A stretch of DNA of 28,646 nt from Priapulus caudatus (GCF_000485595.1 NW_014577150.1:146395-175040); one strand, 5' to 3'; positions 12,321 through 24,165 are shown, counted from the stretch's first letter. Translations and numbers: made by a program. Notes: generated by a model from the letters alone, not told the origin.

Positions 12321-12414
12321 CCTAATTTAATTTAATTTTAACTGTAATCATTCCATTGATATTAACAATGCAGGACACACAACCGGACACATAGAACACA
12401 TGCACTTGGGATGA

Positions 12415-12672
12415 AGGGGTCGTTGTCGTATCATGCAGGTACTAGGCAGATATGTACCCGAGGTACATATAATATATATAACACATATAATATATATTAT
12501 ATGTATACACAAAGTGTACCAGACTTGTACTACAGAAGTGTACCCTAACCCTAACCATAACCCTAACCCTAACCATAACCCTAGCCCTAACCCTAACTAA
12601 ACAGACCTCATTAAAATATAAACATAATACCTAATAGTAATAGTATTAATACTAAACAACCTAAAACTACCT
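12415..12672. mobile_element. MITE-like element with telomere-like core, copy 3, inverted and truncated
   Basis: Starts ggggtcgttgtcgtatcatg at about 12415 and carries the reverse-complement array (CCCTAA units, 12541-12599), then atactaaacaacctaaaact, and stops near 12672. The outer ~50 bases, including the second terminal repeat, are missing. Its sequence is very close to copy 2, including the variant telomere-like units, so one is probably a recent inverted duplicate of the other. Confidence 0.75.
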
Positions 12673-13003
12673 AGATTTATATATATCTATGTAGGTTAGC
12701 TTTTAATTTTTAACTAGTAGCTAAACAACCCCTTCCCCCACACCCTTTATGAAATAAATAGCACATAAAACTATCGACCTCGCTGTTCATTTGCGCTTAA
12801 AATTTTGTGTTAAAATCTAGACATTTAATTTACAGTGTAAAGTTATTTATAAATATACATATATGACAAAAATATTCTTGCTATTTAATCTCGTATTGAC
12901 AGTAATTATATAGAGATTTTAATTGGTCTGACTATTGCGTTCTAATTACGTATTCATGGCAATTTCATTTCAGTGGTTATAACACAAATTTATTCGATTG
13001 CGG

Positions 13004-13023
13004 CAAAAGCGAATTCGCTTTTG
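13004..13023. repeat. Perfect 20-bp palindrome
   Basis: caaaagcgaattcgcttttg reads the same on both strands with no spacer. It stands alone in AT-rich sequence. It could be a dimeric DNA-binding site or a chance cruciform; nothing nearby decides. Confidence 0.8.
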
Positions 13024-14454
13024 TTAAGGAGTGATGATCTTCAACAGCTGATATACGGAATTAAAGTATAAATTTTGTAAAAACATTGCAATTTATTAAA
13101 ACTCATGCTGACAGGTTGAGGGAATTGGCATGTGATTTATACAGCCAATTTATTCATGAAACGCTAAAGCAATCAAAATTTCCATTTCATTCAAGATACT
13201 CATATGTTTTCGAATGTACCTTAATACATTTTTATGTCTATATTTTTGTGGCATGTATTTATGTTATGCATTTTTAGTCTTTGGTTACATTAAGATTGTA
13301 AAGTTTCTGAGTTAGATGATCCATTGGTAATGCACGTGGTTGATCATCAATTACTTACTTATATTTAACGGTATATATAAAATTTACTGTAACAAATTTA
13401 ACACAGGGCCTACCTGCTGGCTGCATGGTATGTGGTAAAGATCAGTGTCGACAAAGAGTTGGTTAGCGCTTGATGAAATGGACATAAATTAATTATCATC
13501 TGCATCGATTTTGATTTGATATTTGTAATGTAAACAAAATCGCGTATCACATTTGTTGTATATTTTATTTCCTATGTTTAACTAGATATTATTTGCCTAT
13601 CACGTTATGCCTAAGAAATAATCCTGTGATTATTATGGCAGTGAACCTATCTATGTAGGCCTATAGTCTATTCGCATACTAGTATTGTGATGAATAGATA
13701 TTTATGTGTGTGAACGTGCGTGTGTGCGTGAGCGCTTGCGCGCGTGATTGCGTGCGTGTGTATGTAATATACATATCCCTATGGTAATATACGTAGATTC
13801 GCCGTATAACTTCCGTCGATGGATCTAGATTACCTAGCTCACTACAGAGCCAAGTATGGGTCAAATATTTATATGCATAGTCGAGATGGATTTTTTACGG
13901 TCGTTTACGTTTTTCCGCGGTGCCGCCCAGAAGCGAGAAAGCCCTATTCGAGAGTGCAGTGCGGGGAGCCTTTATAGCAGCAGTGTTTGATCACATCGCG
14001 GGGGACAAATCTCGGGAGACAGATGCTTGTTTGTAGGCAAGAACTGTGTGATGACATTACGACAAAAGCCCCCGTGCTGCAATACGCGGTGATTGCGATC
14101 TTTGATCTCGCAGCGAGTCGTAGAATTGGGAATGACAGCGTGTGCAAGAGTTGCGCATCGCCTTTCACGCCGAATCCTTGGAGTGTGGCCGCTCGTCATT
14201 ATGCGAGCCTGGTGCGAGTGTAATTCTATATAGGACGGACGGCAAATAATGGCATCACCACCCGATGTGTTGATGAGTGTATTGGGAGGGTGAAAACTCC
14301 GGTATTGATGCCGGTATTGGGTTAGAGCATCGGGACTCTCGCGTCGATTAGGGTGGCGGGGATGGTGCGGGGTTGAGTGCGCCTTCATGTCAGGCATTAT
14401 TGCTTACGTTTAATTTATGTGCACCTGGTATCTGTCACAGCGTAGTCGCGCGCG

Positions 14455-14472
14455 CTCTCTCTCTCTCTCTCT
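14455..14472. repeat. (CT)n microsatellite
   Basis: A run of CT dinucleotides follows a short CG run (gcgcgcgctctctctctctc). Simple repeat only. Confidence 0.9.
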
Positions 14473-16352
14473 AAACGCAGTGTCGAGATATTATGAATTA
14501 TAAATGTAGAATATACGAGGAAGTTGTGTGGCGCACACAGTTTAGCAGTCAGTCAAAGCTTGATCGACACATGATAACATACTACGAATATATACAAATA
14601 TTGTAAACAATAAGTTCGTGATAACACTACATCAGTATAGTCGTAGTGTCATGCAACCTCATGTATGTGCAGTCTACATGTAAATTTATGTTAGAACAGG
14701 GATTCGAAATTAAGGTACCCTGTATGTATAATGGTTTGTGTGTATGGCGATAACCATGCGTGGATCTTAGATAAATCTAAAAGAAATTGTTTCCATTAAA
14801 ATATACATCAGCAATATTTACACATTAAACTAACTATATCATTTATGGGCGAAATTGAGAGGCATATATAGCCATGTGTTTATGAATGAGCTATGCAATC
14901 AGTTCAGTTATGGATAGATGAACTCAGCGATTGCTTTACTGCTAACACGCAGTGACATTATAAATGTTTTTAAATGACTTCATTACATGAGATGTGCACT
15001 GATGAAATAGGTTATTGATTCATTCGTTTCCCTTTTCACTGCGAATCAACAATATGGGATACTATTCATTTTAGATGATGGAACCCTGCTTGTATGCAAA
15101 TTATAACTACATTCTTAATTCTTCTCCATTGTGATATATAGGATCCGAGAGCACTTTGTATGAGCTTGCAACGTGCAACTATTGGGAAGGGGAGGGGGTC
15201 TATTGGGAAACCCTTGCGTCCGCCATGGAATGCCACTTTTATCCCTTGCATATATAGCATTCATACGTCACCGAAGACGTCACGAACCCTAAAATCCTGC
15301 TACTTCTTTTGAATCGTAAAACGTAGTGATTGACAATTTTTGCATGAAATCTCGAATTACTCCATGAGATGCACTACTGTTAATGGGGGGAGGGTTATAT
15401 TAGCCAAAGGACGGGCAGCCGGCCAGTTGCGCTCGACCACAAGTGACAAGAAAGCAGTCGCTTGTAATCGCCCGCAAGGTAAGTATACTATAAGTACGCA
15501 AATTGCGAAGGCGTTGTTGTTGAACAGCATTTAACTGTTTCGGTCCCATCTGCACTGCGTTGGCTCTGTATTGTGTAGCACACACACTCGCTGCGTGTGT
15601 AGCTCAACACCACCGACAGCCTGTCTCCTTCATTATGACCCATTTTCAAGAAAAAGGCCTTTTGTCTGACGTCTGCTAATGAAATTCTGCGACGGATTTA
15701 TTTCGGTAACAATTATTAAAGCAGGTTTTTAATGTGAAATTGAAATTCAGGGGCTCCGCGGGGTGTAGGACGTCTCCTCTAGTTCTCCATAATTGAAACG
15801 GACACTGCATTTACGATGTTACCGTGTTGCACCCTGTGAGAAAACTGATTTGGATTCATCATTCTAGCTCTGCCATCACCATTACCCAGTGTTCATAGGA
15901 CGTGTACAGGGCATATTTAAATTTGAGTATACTATATACTCCACATAGAGCGTGTGGATGTTTTAATGTCGAATGCCAGCGTATTTTAACGAGTGTAATG
16001 TTATATATGTGACAACGTGGATGTGCTGATAAATGATCTCTGTCGACGAGCTATGAGCGGTGTAACGTTTCTTACAAGTGTATATCAACATTGCAGTATT
16101 ACAGCAGTTTCCACATGTAGCATTTATATATGCATTCAACTTTCTTACTGCAACGATAAGCTGCATAAATGTATAATACATTGTGACATGTATCGACATC
16201 AGCTATGTAATTTTTTTCGCAGACGGTTGGTCGACTTCTCCAGTTTAAGGCTGTTTTCCCTCGATCTGCCAGTCAGCTTCGAAGGACAGCCACAGAACGT
16301 TCTGCAACCACTATAATAACTGAAGGAGTGAAACACGATACGGTGGTAGTGA

Positions 16353-16686
16353 GTGTGGTTAGCAATGGCCGTTGTTGTGTGCATTGTGAGTCAGTGGTTG
16401 GTTGTCGAGGACAGCAGCCGCCTTCTCTGCGCGTCCGTCCGCGGGTGGGGCTCGACAGGTGAAATGGGATCTCCGGGTTCCCGACCGAGGGTGCCATGCG
16501 AAACCTCACGCATCATTGTTCCTGTAATCGGTTTTCGACTTGGTTGGTTTCGCGTTAATATACCGGCGCATTGAATTTTCAATGATCGTCGCATTACGCC
16601 ATTATGAAAATTGGGCGCAGCGGGGCGCAGGTTTTTCGGGCTTTGTCATTGGCCAGGATCGTGCACCTAATCGGGATATGGCGGAG
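16353..16686 (+). promoter_or_regulatory. CpG-rich segment, possible promoter with short first exon
   Basis: This segment is clearly richer in GC and CpG than its surroundings. It ends in an ATG with favourable context (16678-16680, G at -3 and G at +4) followed by GCG GAG and then a splice-donor-like gtgagt at 16687. It also contains a CCAAT-type motif (cattggcc, about 16647-16654). CpG-island promoters whose first exon codes for only a few residues are common in animals, so a first exon encoding Met-Ala-Glu is possible. No downstream exon could be assigned, so the identity is unknown and the call rests on a small set of short signals. Confidence 0.25.
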
Positions 16687-16689
16687 GTG

Positions 16690-19600
16690 AGTCATTTCTG
16701 GCGCGATTGTTCTATTGTTTGTTGCGACGACCCGCAGTGACGCTCATGATTACGCGTAAATAGGCGATGAAAACAATTTATTTGTGACCCGAATTTCGAG
16801 TTTTCGCTCCTGGCTTCTTCCGCTTCCTAACTTGCCGAAAGCGATTCCGACAGGTGACACTTGCAAGAGTCTGCGATTGCAAACACTTCTACTGTTGGGT
16901 TTCTCCTGTGAATAGCCAATTTTAATTGAATCGGAACGGCGGTTGTTAACAGTGGAGTATTGAAACAAATTTCTGCTGACCGAGGTTGACCCTTTCGGTC
17001 ACCTGCCCTTCGTCATCGTCCCACGCTAACGCACAATGCGCCGCTTCCATCGATTCTTCCAGGTAGTGAAATCTCCAAGATATCCTGAGCAACGGGATTG
17101 CTGTTGGGGCTTGCATCCCCGCTGCGGGTGCAACAAAGCCTTTCCGCTCGCGGCGGATGCGGGAAGTCTGTGACGCCGCGGGACACACCCGTCGACCAGT
17201 CACGCGTCGTCCTACGTCTCCAGCCACGCATGCTCTCCAAATATGGACGAGCAATTCATGCGAATTAGTTGCCCGCCCATTTGCCTCCAATTAGCAAAAC
17301 AAAAGGTGCCCGACACCTTGCGTCAAGTGTAGCCATTATTTTTCGCTTGCTGGTCCCGCTGGAGTCATCGTGACTCCATGTGCATGGCTCAGTGTGGTGT
17401 TTAGCTGTGAGTGTGGTGGGGGGGGCACACTGAAGGCTGGCAGCACTATGTAAATAGCAGCTACTTATCATCTCATTCTAGCATTCTTTTGTCATTTTTC
17501 TTGAAGATAACATTCACTGAATGATTCAGCACTTGAAGACATTGTTTCAGTCATGGCTCGTTGACTATAAACTTATCATCCGACTTCACATGCGATGATG
17601 TCGATAGCCTACCACACGTAACCCACATTGGCTCCAAATAATGGTTTCAGATTTCCAGCATTTCTATCTAATGTGGGTGTACCTCATCTGTGTCTAACTA
17701 ACGCTGGTTACTTTCAATTTATACGGATTGGTTATTATAAACCAACAATTATTTTGGTAATTGTTCAGTATGCCTATAACGTAAATTCGTAAGATTTAGC
17801 AGCACGTTCCTAGCAATGAAATGACACCAGCTCATATAAAGATAATAACAGATTCAGAATAAGCTGATTATAATACCCAATGTTAAACACAATGGTCTCT
17901 GCCCATCTTGCGAAATGTATTCACACCAGTAAGCTTTCGTATTGAATGTGTCCTACATTCCCATTGGCTTGCTAAATGTTATCTTCATTGTGATTGGTCA
18001 CTGGCAGTCCATGTAGCATATGCATTGTGAGGGTGTCAGGTGGTGATTAGGAGCAGTGCAGTTTCACGCTGGTTCCTTGTCTCTCTGCAATTAAGAAATT
18101 GCCCCTGTAATTGCTATAGCAATGTGACAATGAGAGCAGATATGGGTCTTGCAGGGGATTTGGCTTCAACCAATTTTGACCACCAGCCTATTGTTTGCTA
18201 ATCGCTATAGGCGGTTGCCATAGCATGAAATTTGATGACATCAGCTATTAGCAGTGAACGTGGCTTAGATGTCCCAGACAAACCACTGTGCTGTGTGTAT
18301 AGATAGTTCTGCCGTCATGCGTCATAAATATATTGGTACGAGCGAGTGAAATCATGTTGCCCGTTGCGCAATACATTGCCATACCATTACCATTACATTA
18401 CCATTGGCATTGGTGATTAGGAATTCCAGACTGTACTGGTTGCGACTAGAACTGCATCGTCAATGGCCAGCATAATATTTTATTGAGTTAGTGCGGGTAA
18501 CATGACAGACATGATGTACCTATAATATATTCAAGAGTAGTGTCTTCGAAAACCTATAGTAAACGACAAGTCATATTTGCTGCACACCCTACCTATGTGT
18601 TCATCACGCTGCAAGGCTGTAAGTCGTGATCGATATCCTGACTAACAGCCTTGTGTTTCCAAGTGTTATGGGAGCCATCTGGCTGTGGGTAGGTGTAAGT
18701 GTCGTATGCTTATCAGGTTCACTCCTCAACTTCTGCTGCTCCTTGGTTATCTTATTGTATCCGTGATGTAGTTATCGCCCTATAAATAGTGCGCGCGTAG
18801 AAAGGTGCAACATAGCTGTGTAGGGTGCTAGCTGACTCTAGCGTCTCTGACACATGAAATCCCCGTGCTCTAAATATTATAGGAACAGAAGTAATATTAC
18901 GCAAGGCATTGCCGTTCAAGGGATTACGGATTCATTGTGTTCACAGCTCATCAGCTCTCAGAGTTGCACCCCTCTATAATGTGCCATCCAAAATCACACC
19001 CTATAGTGTGACCACGCATAGAGTTGCCCACCAGGAGGCTCGGCCAGTCTGTCTGCAGTTAGCACCTCGAGGTGTCTGCTTTCTTTCTCCAGCCAACTTG
19101 GCCATTCAGTAAAGACCAGCTCTAATTGAGCTGTGGTCTCCCAGTGGTTTAGTGTAAAGTCAAAGTAGGGGGAGTTCTGTTGACAATGTAGCAATTTGGA
19201 GTATTTTGTCAACACCACATGTGGCTAATTGTTCTTGAATCAACTAGCCAGTGTTGGGGCTGGACTTATGACAATAGCTTACTTAAATAGTCATTGGCAG
19301 CTCAGGGGTCTGTCTGCCTGGAGGGTTGATCTATGGTAGTTGGGTTGAACTAGACTGACATATTTTGAGCTGGTCAGGACCAGGCCCGCTGATGACTATC
19401 ATACTAGTCTAGCTGGCTGTGCTAATCTGGTCAATGAGAAAGTTTAGAGCACTGCACCTGTGCATGATCGTCAGGGGTTCCATCTTTGTTCGGCGAGGTC
19501 TGAGTGACAGGTCGTGACCTCAGGTGTCGCGAGCTCCGATCAAATTGTGCAAAATCTCGTTTCCCGCTCGTAACAGGGATCGGGTTACTGGAGACGTGGC

Positions 19601-20930
19601 GTGATTGGCAGTCGGTGCCGGTGCGCTGCGTGGGCACAGCGCGCACGTCGTGCGCTTCCATGCGAAAGGTTTCCCGTCGCGATCCCGCGTAATGAGCAGA
19701 TCGTCGTGCGATTCGTGCTAATGAACTTTACAAAGCCTATTTTAATGTCGAATTTTACGCGCAAGTGCGCCGCAAGGCAGGCGAAATTTGTCGGTGCAAT
19801 GCGTCGCGATCGACCGTGGTCTTTTGGATAGGTTGGGATGGTCGTCGTAATTGCACGCATTCGCTGGGAAGTGTCTGAGAGTGGTTTCGATTAATTAGTA
19901 GACTACTTAATGACCAGCTAGATGAAATGGGGTAATGAACAATGTTAGAACTAGTAATGAGCTATACATGTAAAATTAAATCTTGTGCCTAGCAGAGCAG
20001 ACGGCGTCTAGGTGAGGAGTTGAGACTGCCAGCAGGGTGCACATGTCGAGCGGGCCGGCTGATGCTAATAGCGGTAATTAAATGTTCTGGAATAATTTGA
20101 AATTGCATTTCAATTAGTGTGCAATTTTTGTTACTTGACCAGTACGCAGTAGCTTGAACAAGATTAAATTCCAATCTAACTTTAATACGATTCAGCAGAC
20201 TGCTGACAAATAAATATGAGACAGTGCACGCACATGTATATACTGTGCTATGCAATTATAGAAACATTGTAGTAGTGAAAGTGCTTGCTTGATGAAACAC
20301 AAGTGTGGTACAATTCGGCATGAAGGCATGTCAATCATCACGAGTGTCTTTATATTGCTCTGCTTTCTATTTTGCAAAGCATACCATTTAGTAACATTGT
20401 TTAAGCTACTGTTTTTTTTGCATATGCTATGAAACGTGTTGGACTGGACAATGTCAGTCTATCAATCTCTCATCTCATCATCAATTGTATATGTTACTGG
20501 CTGAAATCGGTAATTTGATTACTATTTTTGTTTGCAAGGCTGCCAAGGCATCTGGTTTGTAACGTCACCAGGTGGTGCCACTGCAAAGTCTGCTCGGTAG
20601 AAAGTGCCTGCTCTGGTGTTCATCTAGTTGAAGCTGGGGTATGTCGTGTCGTAGTTGGCATTGCAGAGCCATCTGGTGGGCCTAGTAGAGTTTATTTGAG
20701 CTTTTATATTTCGGTTTTGACTCAAAATACTATACAACTAGTATTATGAGCAAATGTCTTTGTATGGCATTGTGCATTTTTGCTTTCATTCTTGAACATT
20801 GTAGCTTTATTCCTTAAACGTCACTGCAATTGTGTTATTCATGCCTGCTAAACTGTTGCACTAATCCTTCTAAAGATAGTAAATAGACCACCCCAGCTTA
20901 GCAGCTGCCTGTGTGTGACTGTTGCATGCC
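16690..20930. other. Mixed stretch, no gene recognised
   Basis: CpG-dense patches lie at about 17000-17260 and 19490-19840, where overlapping short frames occur on both strands without recognisable domains. A (CCATTA)-like simple repeat is at 18376-18412. A TATA-box-like motif (tataaatag) begins at 18781 but no gene start can be tied to it. At 19509-19520, aggtcgtgacct resembles a palindromic nuclear-receptor half-site pair; one such match may be chance. Confidence 0.5.
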
Positions 20931-20937
20931 ATCTTTC

Positions 20938-21024
20938 ATGTCTGCTGGACCAGCTAACAGGATTGCTCGTAAATACAGTCTGAACCATTCAGATCTTAAG
21001 ACTCAGCATATAGCGGCTTTTGAG
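20938..21024 (+). other. Weak candidate coding exon, 29 codons
   Basis: An ATG at 20938 opens 29 codons with a plausible mix of residues (N-terminus MSAGPANRIARKYSLNHSD) and reaches gag followed by a donor-like gtgcgt at 21025. The frame stays open 13 codons beyond the donor. An internal acceptor-like ctaacag precedes 20961. No family is recognised. It could be a first or internal exon, but short frames with a donor-like end occur by chance in this much sequence. Confidence 0.22.
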
Positions 21025-21507
21025 GTGCGTAGCACATGTACAAGTCACATGAGCAAGTAAGCTGTGTAGTGAAATAATGTGGCATGTAATTCCCTTTAAA
21101 CATCACTGCCCCGATCTCCACTCACCACGCGGCACACTAAATCCTGTACGTGTGTCCTGTGTAATCCTAACACCTATTAAACTCGTAGCGGCACCATCTT
21201 GTGTAAAGTAATCGTTGCCATTTGTCGATTTGCCATTAGCAGACGAAAATTCTGAATTCGAACTGCATGCAGTGTTTAGACGTAGACTGTCCTAGCTATT
21301 AGCTTTCATTGAGAAGCTCGTGTGTGTGTGTGCGCGTGCATGTACGCACGTGCCTGCTGCTTGGGTGACGCGTGCTAACGGCTGCTGTGTTTGTTAGAGC
21401 AGATGATGGGATACTGGGGAAGCTAGAGCTGATGCATGATGCCAGCGAGGCACCATGGCGGTGAAGAGGTTTGCTCCGGCTACCTGCCCACAGGTTAGAG
21501 TGAAACG
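21025..21507. other. No gene recognised; one ATG in strong context
   Basis: Mostly unremarkable AT-rich sequence with a short TG/CG run near 21320-21350. At 21455 an ATG in an optimal context (caccatggcg) opens a frame that meets a weak donor-like site (cag/gttaga) after 13 codons; the product is not recognisable. Confidence 0.45.
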
Positions 21508-23280
21508 CGTGCCATGCTATTATGCGCCCAGACATGCGGTGCGCTGTTGTGCATTCGCACGTGCTAGCTTGTGTTGGCTGTTACAGTACGTTTGCATATC
21601 ATCAGAATTAACAGTGAAGATCAACAAAGTAAAGTAGTAAACTGCCTTGGATTCTTTTGTAATTGAGGTAATTTCATATTTTCAGGTGAACATTTTTTCA
21701 TATTGGCCATTTATAGCATATATGCCAGCATTCATATAGCCAATTAGCTGTATTTGTCATAGCATTTCTTTGTGCTGCAATTAATTCTGATAAAAGAAAA
21801 GCTATAGTTACAAGTGCTGTAACAAAATTAGCAGGCATGGTTTTAGTATCACGATTTATGCATATATCAGAAAAATAATCATGATTAAAACTGAAATATT
21901 CTGTTGTTTAAGAATTAAGTGAAAGTTATTCCTGTCTTTCATTAGTGGGCTATAGTAACTAACAGTTTGCATTATTTAATTATAGTGCAACTATGCCCAA
22001 GTGAGTTAGTCGCGCTTAACGTGCATGGCTGCATTGTGGGCTTGTAAACTCTGTGCATGCAGGTCCCTCGCTGTACAGCAGTAGCTACTAATCTCACCTA
22101 TGCATTGTTCAGGCTAGGCCCCCTGTGCATCTCGCTGCTCCCTCACATATGCCAGCAAGCTGAAGACAATATAAGTGAGTACTCGTCATAGTCTATTAAG
22201 GAATGCGTGTGCAAGAACCTGCGAAGACTGGCACGATCTGAGCGCAAGACCCGCCTTTATTCAAATCTGCTCGATTAGAAATGACTGCAGTCGAGCAATG
22301 GCCGTCGGCAGCCGGACGACCTCAACCAAATTCGTAAAATGTTTTCTAACACCGTGCAAACACTGATTCGGGACCACACAATCAGAGCTGAGGCGCAGCT
22401 GACGGGCTGTGGTGGTGGCCAGGCTTCACGTTGATTAGCAGGCGGCTGGTGCTGGCGGATGTTTCGGGCGGGATAAGCACTGCTTAGTCTCGCAGCGTGA
22501 CACCAGCTAGCGGCGCGTCGGCCCTTTGAAGTGAGAACTCGCCGAAACGTGAGTGATTTCAACAAGCAGATTATGTCTAATAATATCAGTGAGCTAATGA
22601 TTAGATGGGAGGGGTACCTGCGGCCATGTTGGACCAGAATCCTTCCATGTGCAGCCACCGTAAATAATGGGAAACTTGTACTCCGTAGACTGGTGCGACG
22701 AGTCGACCGTTACGTGAAGCGATCAGCGGAGCAGAACGGCTGGCAGCAGTCTCAATGGCAAACATCGCTGGGGCCAGCGATCAGGGGCCCTGGTTGTGCT
22801 GCACGAACAGCCCACTCCTGCCAAAGGTCTAAATGTGGCAGTTACCCAGAGCTTACACGCGTGCCCAAGACCAGGGGTCTAAGTTACATTGCTTACAACT
22901 AGCAACACGCTAATACATGTCGCTTTTCATTCCGATTCCCGCCGTTTCCCACCCCCGAAGATCGCCCCACAGGATCACAGAATCAAGGTGGGCGAGTTTG
23001 CGGTAAACAACAGAACATCTGTGCCGTCGTTCCTCCCTGCGACTTCGGCGAGAATTGCGGGGCGAGGGTGGCCGCCGCCGCTCGCAGCGGGCGATCGCCC
23101 GGCCGCCAACAACAATGGCGGCTCAGTCGATTTAATGGCGCGTAGCGACGCGAGCCACCGAAGCTCTCCGCCCACAGCGGCGGCGGGCGGGGGCCGCCTC
23201 GATCCCGCCCGCACACGCCGCGAGCGCGAGCGAGGGGGCGGCAAGCGTCGCGGCGAGCGAGGCGATCGTTAATGTGCACG
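21508..23280 (+). repeat. Left arm of a large imperfect inverted duplication
   Basis: This stretch is homologous, as reverse complement, to about 26520-28646. Matching blocks are collinear: acgtgctagctttgtgttgg-type sequence near 21560 against 28590; tcagaattaacagtgaaga near 21602 against 28518; caggctaggccccctgtgca near 22111 against 27985; gctcgattagaaa near 22270 against 27800; atccttccatgtgca near 22640 against 27300; gcaaacatcgctggg near 22758 against 27145; gctaatacatgtcgc near 22910 against 26955; ttaatgtgcacg near 23270 against 26530. Between blocks there are many small indels and some unalignable stretches. The arm contains no intact reading frame shared with its partner. Confidence 0.9.
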
Positions 23281-23600
23281 GAGCGCTGCTCACGAGCGCT
23301 GCTCGGCTGAGAAGTCTCGGCAAAGTCCGCCCTGTAAATAGCCGATGATTTTGCCGAGTCGGACGGCGGGCGCGCAGCGCGCGCAGACTGTGATGTCGCG
23401 GCTGACAAAGGCTGCGCGCGGCGCACGTTCTAATTCGCTGAAACCCGGCGGTAGCGGGAAGGGGGGTGCGGGGGAGTGGGGAGCAGAGGCGCCCGCCGCC
23501 GCGATAGCCCGGAACGCGCCGCTGTGTGCGCATTAATATAAATTAGCGGCGCGCGGCCGCCATTTTTTTCCCCGTCGCGCGTGCATGAAATATAAGCGAA
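22930..23600 (+). promoter_or_regulatory. CpG island with YY1-like motifs
   Basis: The most CpG-dense non-coding segment of the window. It contains aatggcggc (23113-23121) and ggccgccatttt (about 23554-23565), both matching the core of the YY1 site (aaNATGGCGGC) found in many animal core promoters. Its left part (to 23280) is the counterpart of the sequence directly upstream of the chimaerin frame. By orientation it would drive transcription to the right, toward the candidate exon at 24166. The many overlapping open frames here on both strands reflect composition. Confidence 0.45.
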
Positions 23601-24165
23601 AATTTTAATACTTTATTAGTGAATTCTGAGCCGATGCCGTGCGTTAAGTGGGTTTTCCGTAAGGATCCGAAATGTTTCGAAAACTCTATGTGACGTTAGT
23701 CTGTCGCATCATACGATACAGGCAGAGGATGGCGAATTTTGTTTGACGCTATCAATTATTATAGCCTTAGAAAATGCCACGATAAAATAATGAAAGGTCA
23801 AACATGGATGAAAGCTCGCACTTCGTAGACGGAATACAGTGTCTGTAAATACCCGTTTAATTTTAACATGACTTATTAAAGTAGCTGGCCTAACCCGGTA
23901 AAAGACCCAGCGGATCAACATTCTTTTGATGAGCTATATTCATTAGGGCAAGAGGTTCAGGGAAAATAAATTCAGAAACCAATTCACATACCACGTTGAC
24001 CTCTTACTTCCGAACATTCTATTTGCAGGGGTAGCAGAATGTACAGTAACGATTGTGGTCGTGCAGTCGCTTGCGTGTGTAGCATGCACACTATATCGCG
24101 CTCATGTACTATCGTCGGCTGCAATCTCATGCTGTGCTAAACCCGACGTTGCTGTTCTCTAACAG
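23601..24165. other. No gene recognised
   Basis: AT-rich sequence between the CpG island and the candidate exon. The last ~30 bases read as a splice acceptor region: a branch-point-like gtgctaaac near 24135 and a pyrimidine-rich run ending in ctaacag. Confidence 0.55.

Larger units (their letters stand above)
11688..12672. repeat. Inverted dimer: ~325-bp arms around a 331-base spacer
   Basis: The left arm (11688-12013) takes in most of MITE copy 2 plus about 65 bases of flanking DNA; the right arm (12345-12672) is its reverse complement. Flank pairs such as cccaagtgcatgtgttctat and atagaacacatgcacttggg show that the duplication includes unique sequence beyond the MITE end, so it is not just two independent insertions. 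The right copy ends within aaaactacct and lacks its outer terminal repeat. Confidence 0.8.
12673..16349. other. Gene-poor stretch with simple repeats and a CpG-rich patch
   Basis: No gene recognised. It holds a perfect 20-bp palindrome (13004-13023), TG/CG-rich simple sequence around 13705-13765, a CT microsatellite (14455-14472) and a CpG-dense patch at about 13905-14350. Reading frames of 141, 78 and 74 residues overlap in that patch on both strands, which is what base composition alone produces; none resembles a known domain. A splice-donor match (aag/gtaagtat) lies at 15478 but no good acceptor pairs with it. Confidence 0.55.

Noticed and set aside
11760-12600. A real telomere or a chromosome-end fusion point at the TTAGGG/CCCTAA arrays
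   Set aside because: The arrays are short and degenerate, lie inside MITE copies with terminal repeats, and copy 1 shows the same layout without a facing partner. The head-to-head pair is better explained by inverted duplication.
13972-14397. 141-residue minus-strand frame in a CpG-rich patch
   Set aside because: Overlapping frames on both strands are similarly open; His/Arg/Ser-rich composition and no recognisable domain.
15300-15478. Exon ending at a perfect donor consensus (aag/gtaagt)
   Set aside because: A perfect donor match is expected about once by chance in a window this size over both strands, and no matching acceptor or codon bias is present.
22531-22902. 123-residue plus-strand frame in the left arm
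   Set aside because: The homologous right arm has many frame-disrupting indels and the sequence matches no family I know.
22889-23533. Several long overlapping frames in the CpG island (127, 147 and 133 residues)
   Set aside because: They are low-complexity Arg/Ala/Pro-rich and open on both strands, as expected from GC-rich DNA.
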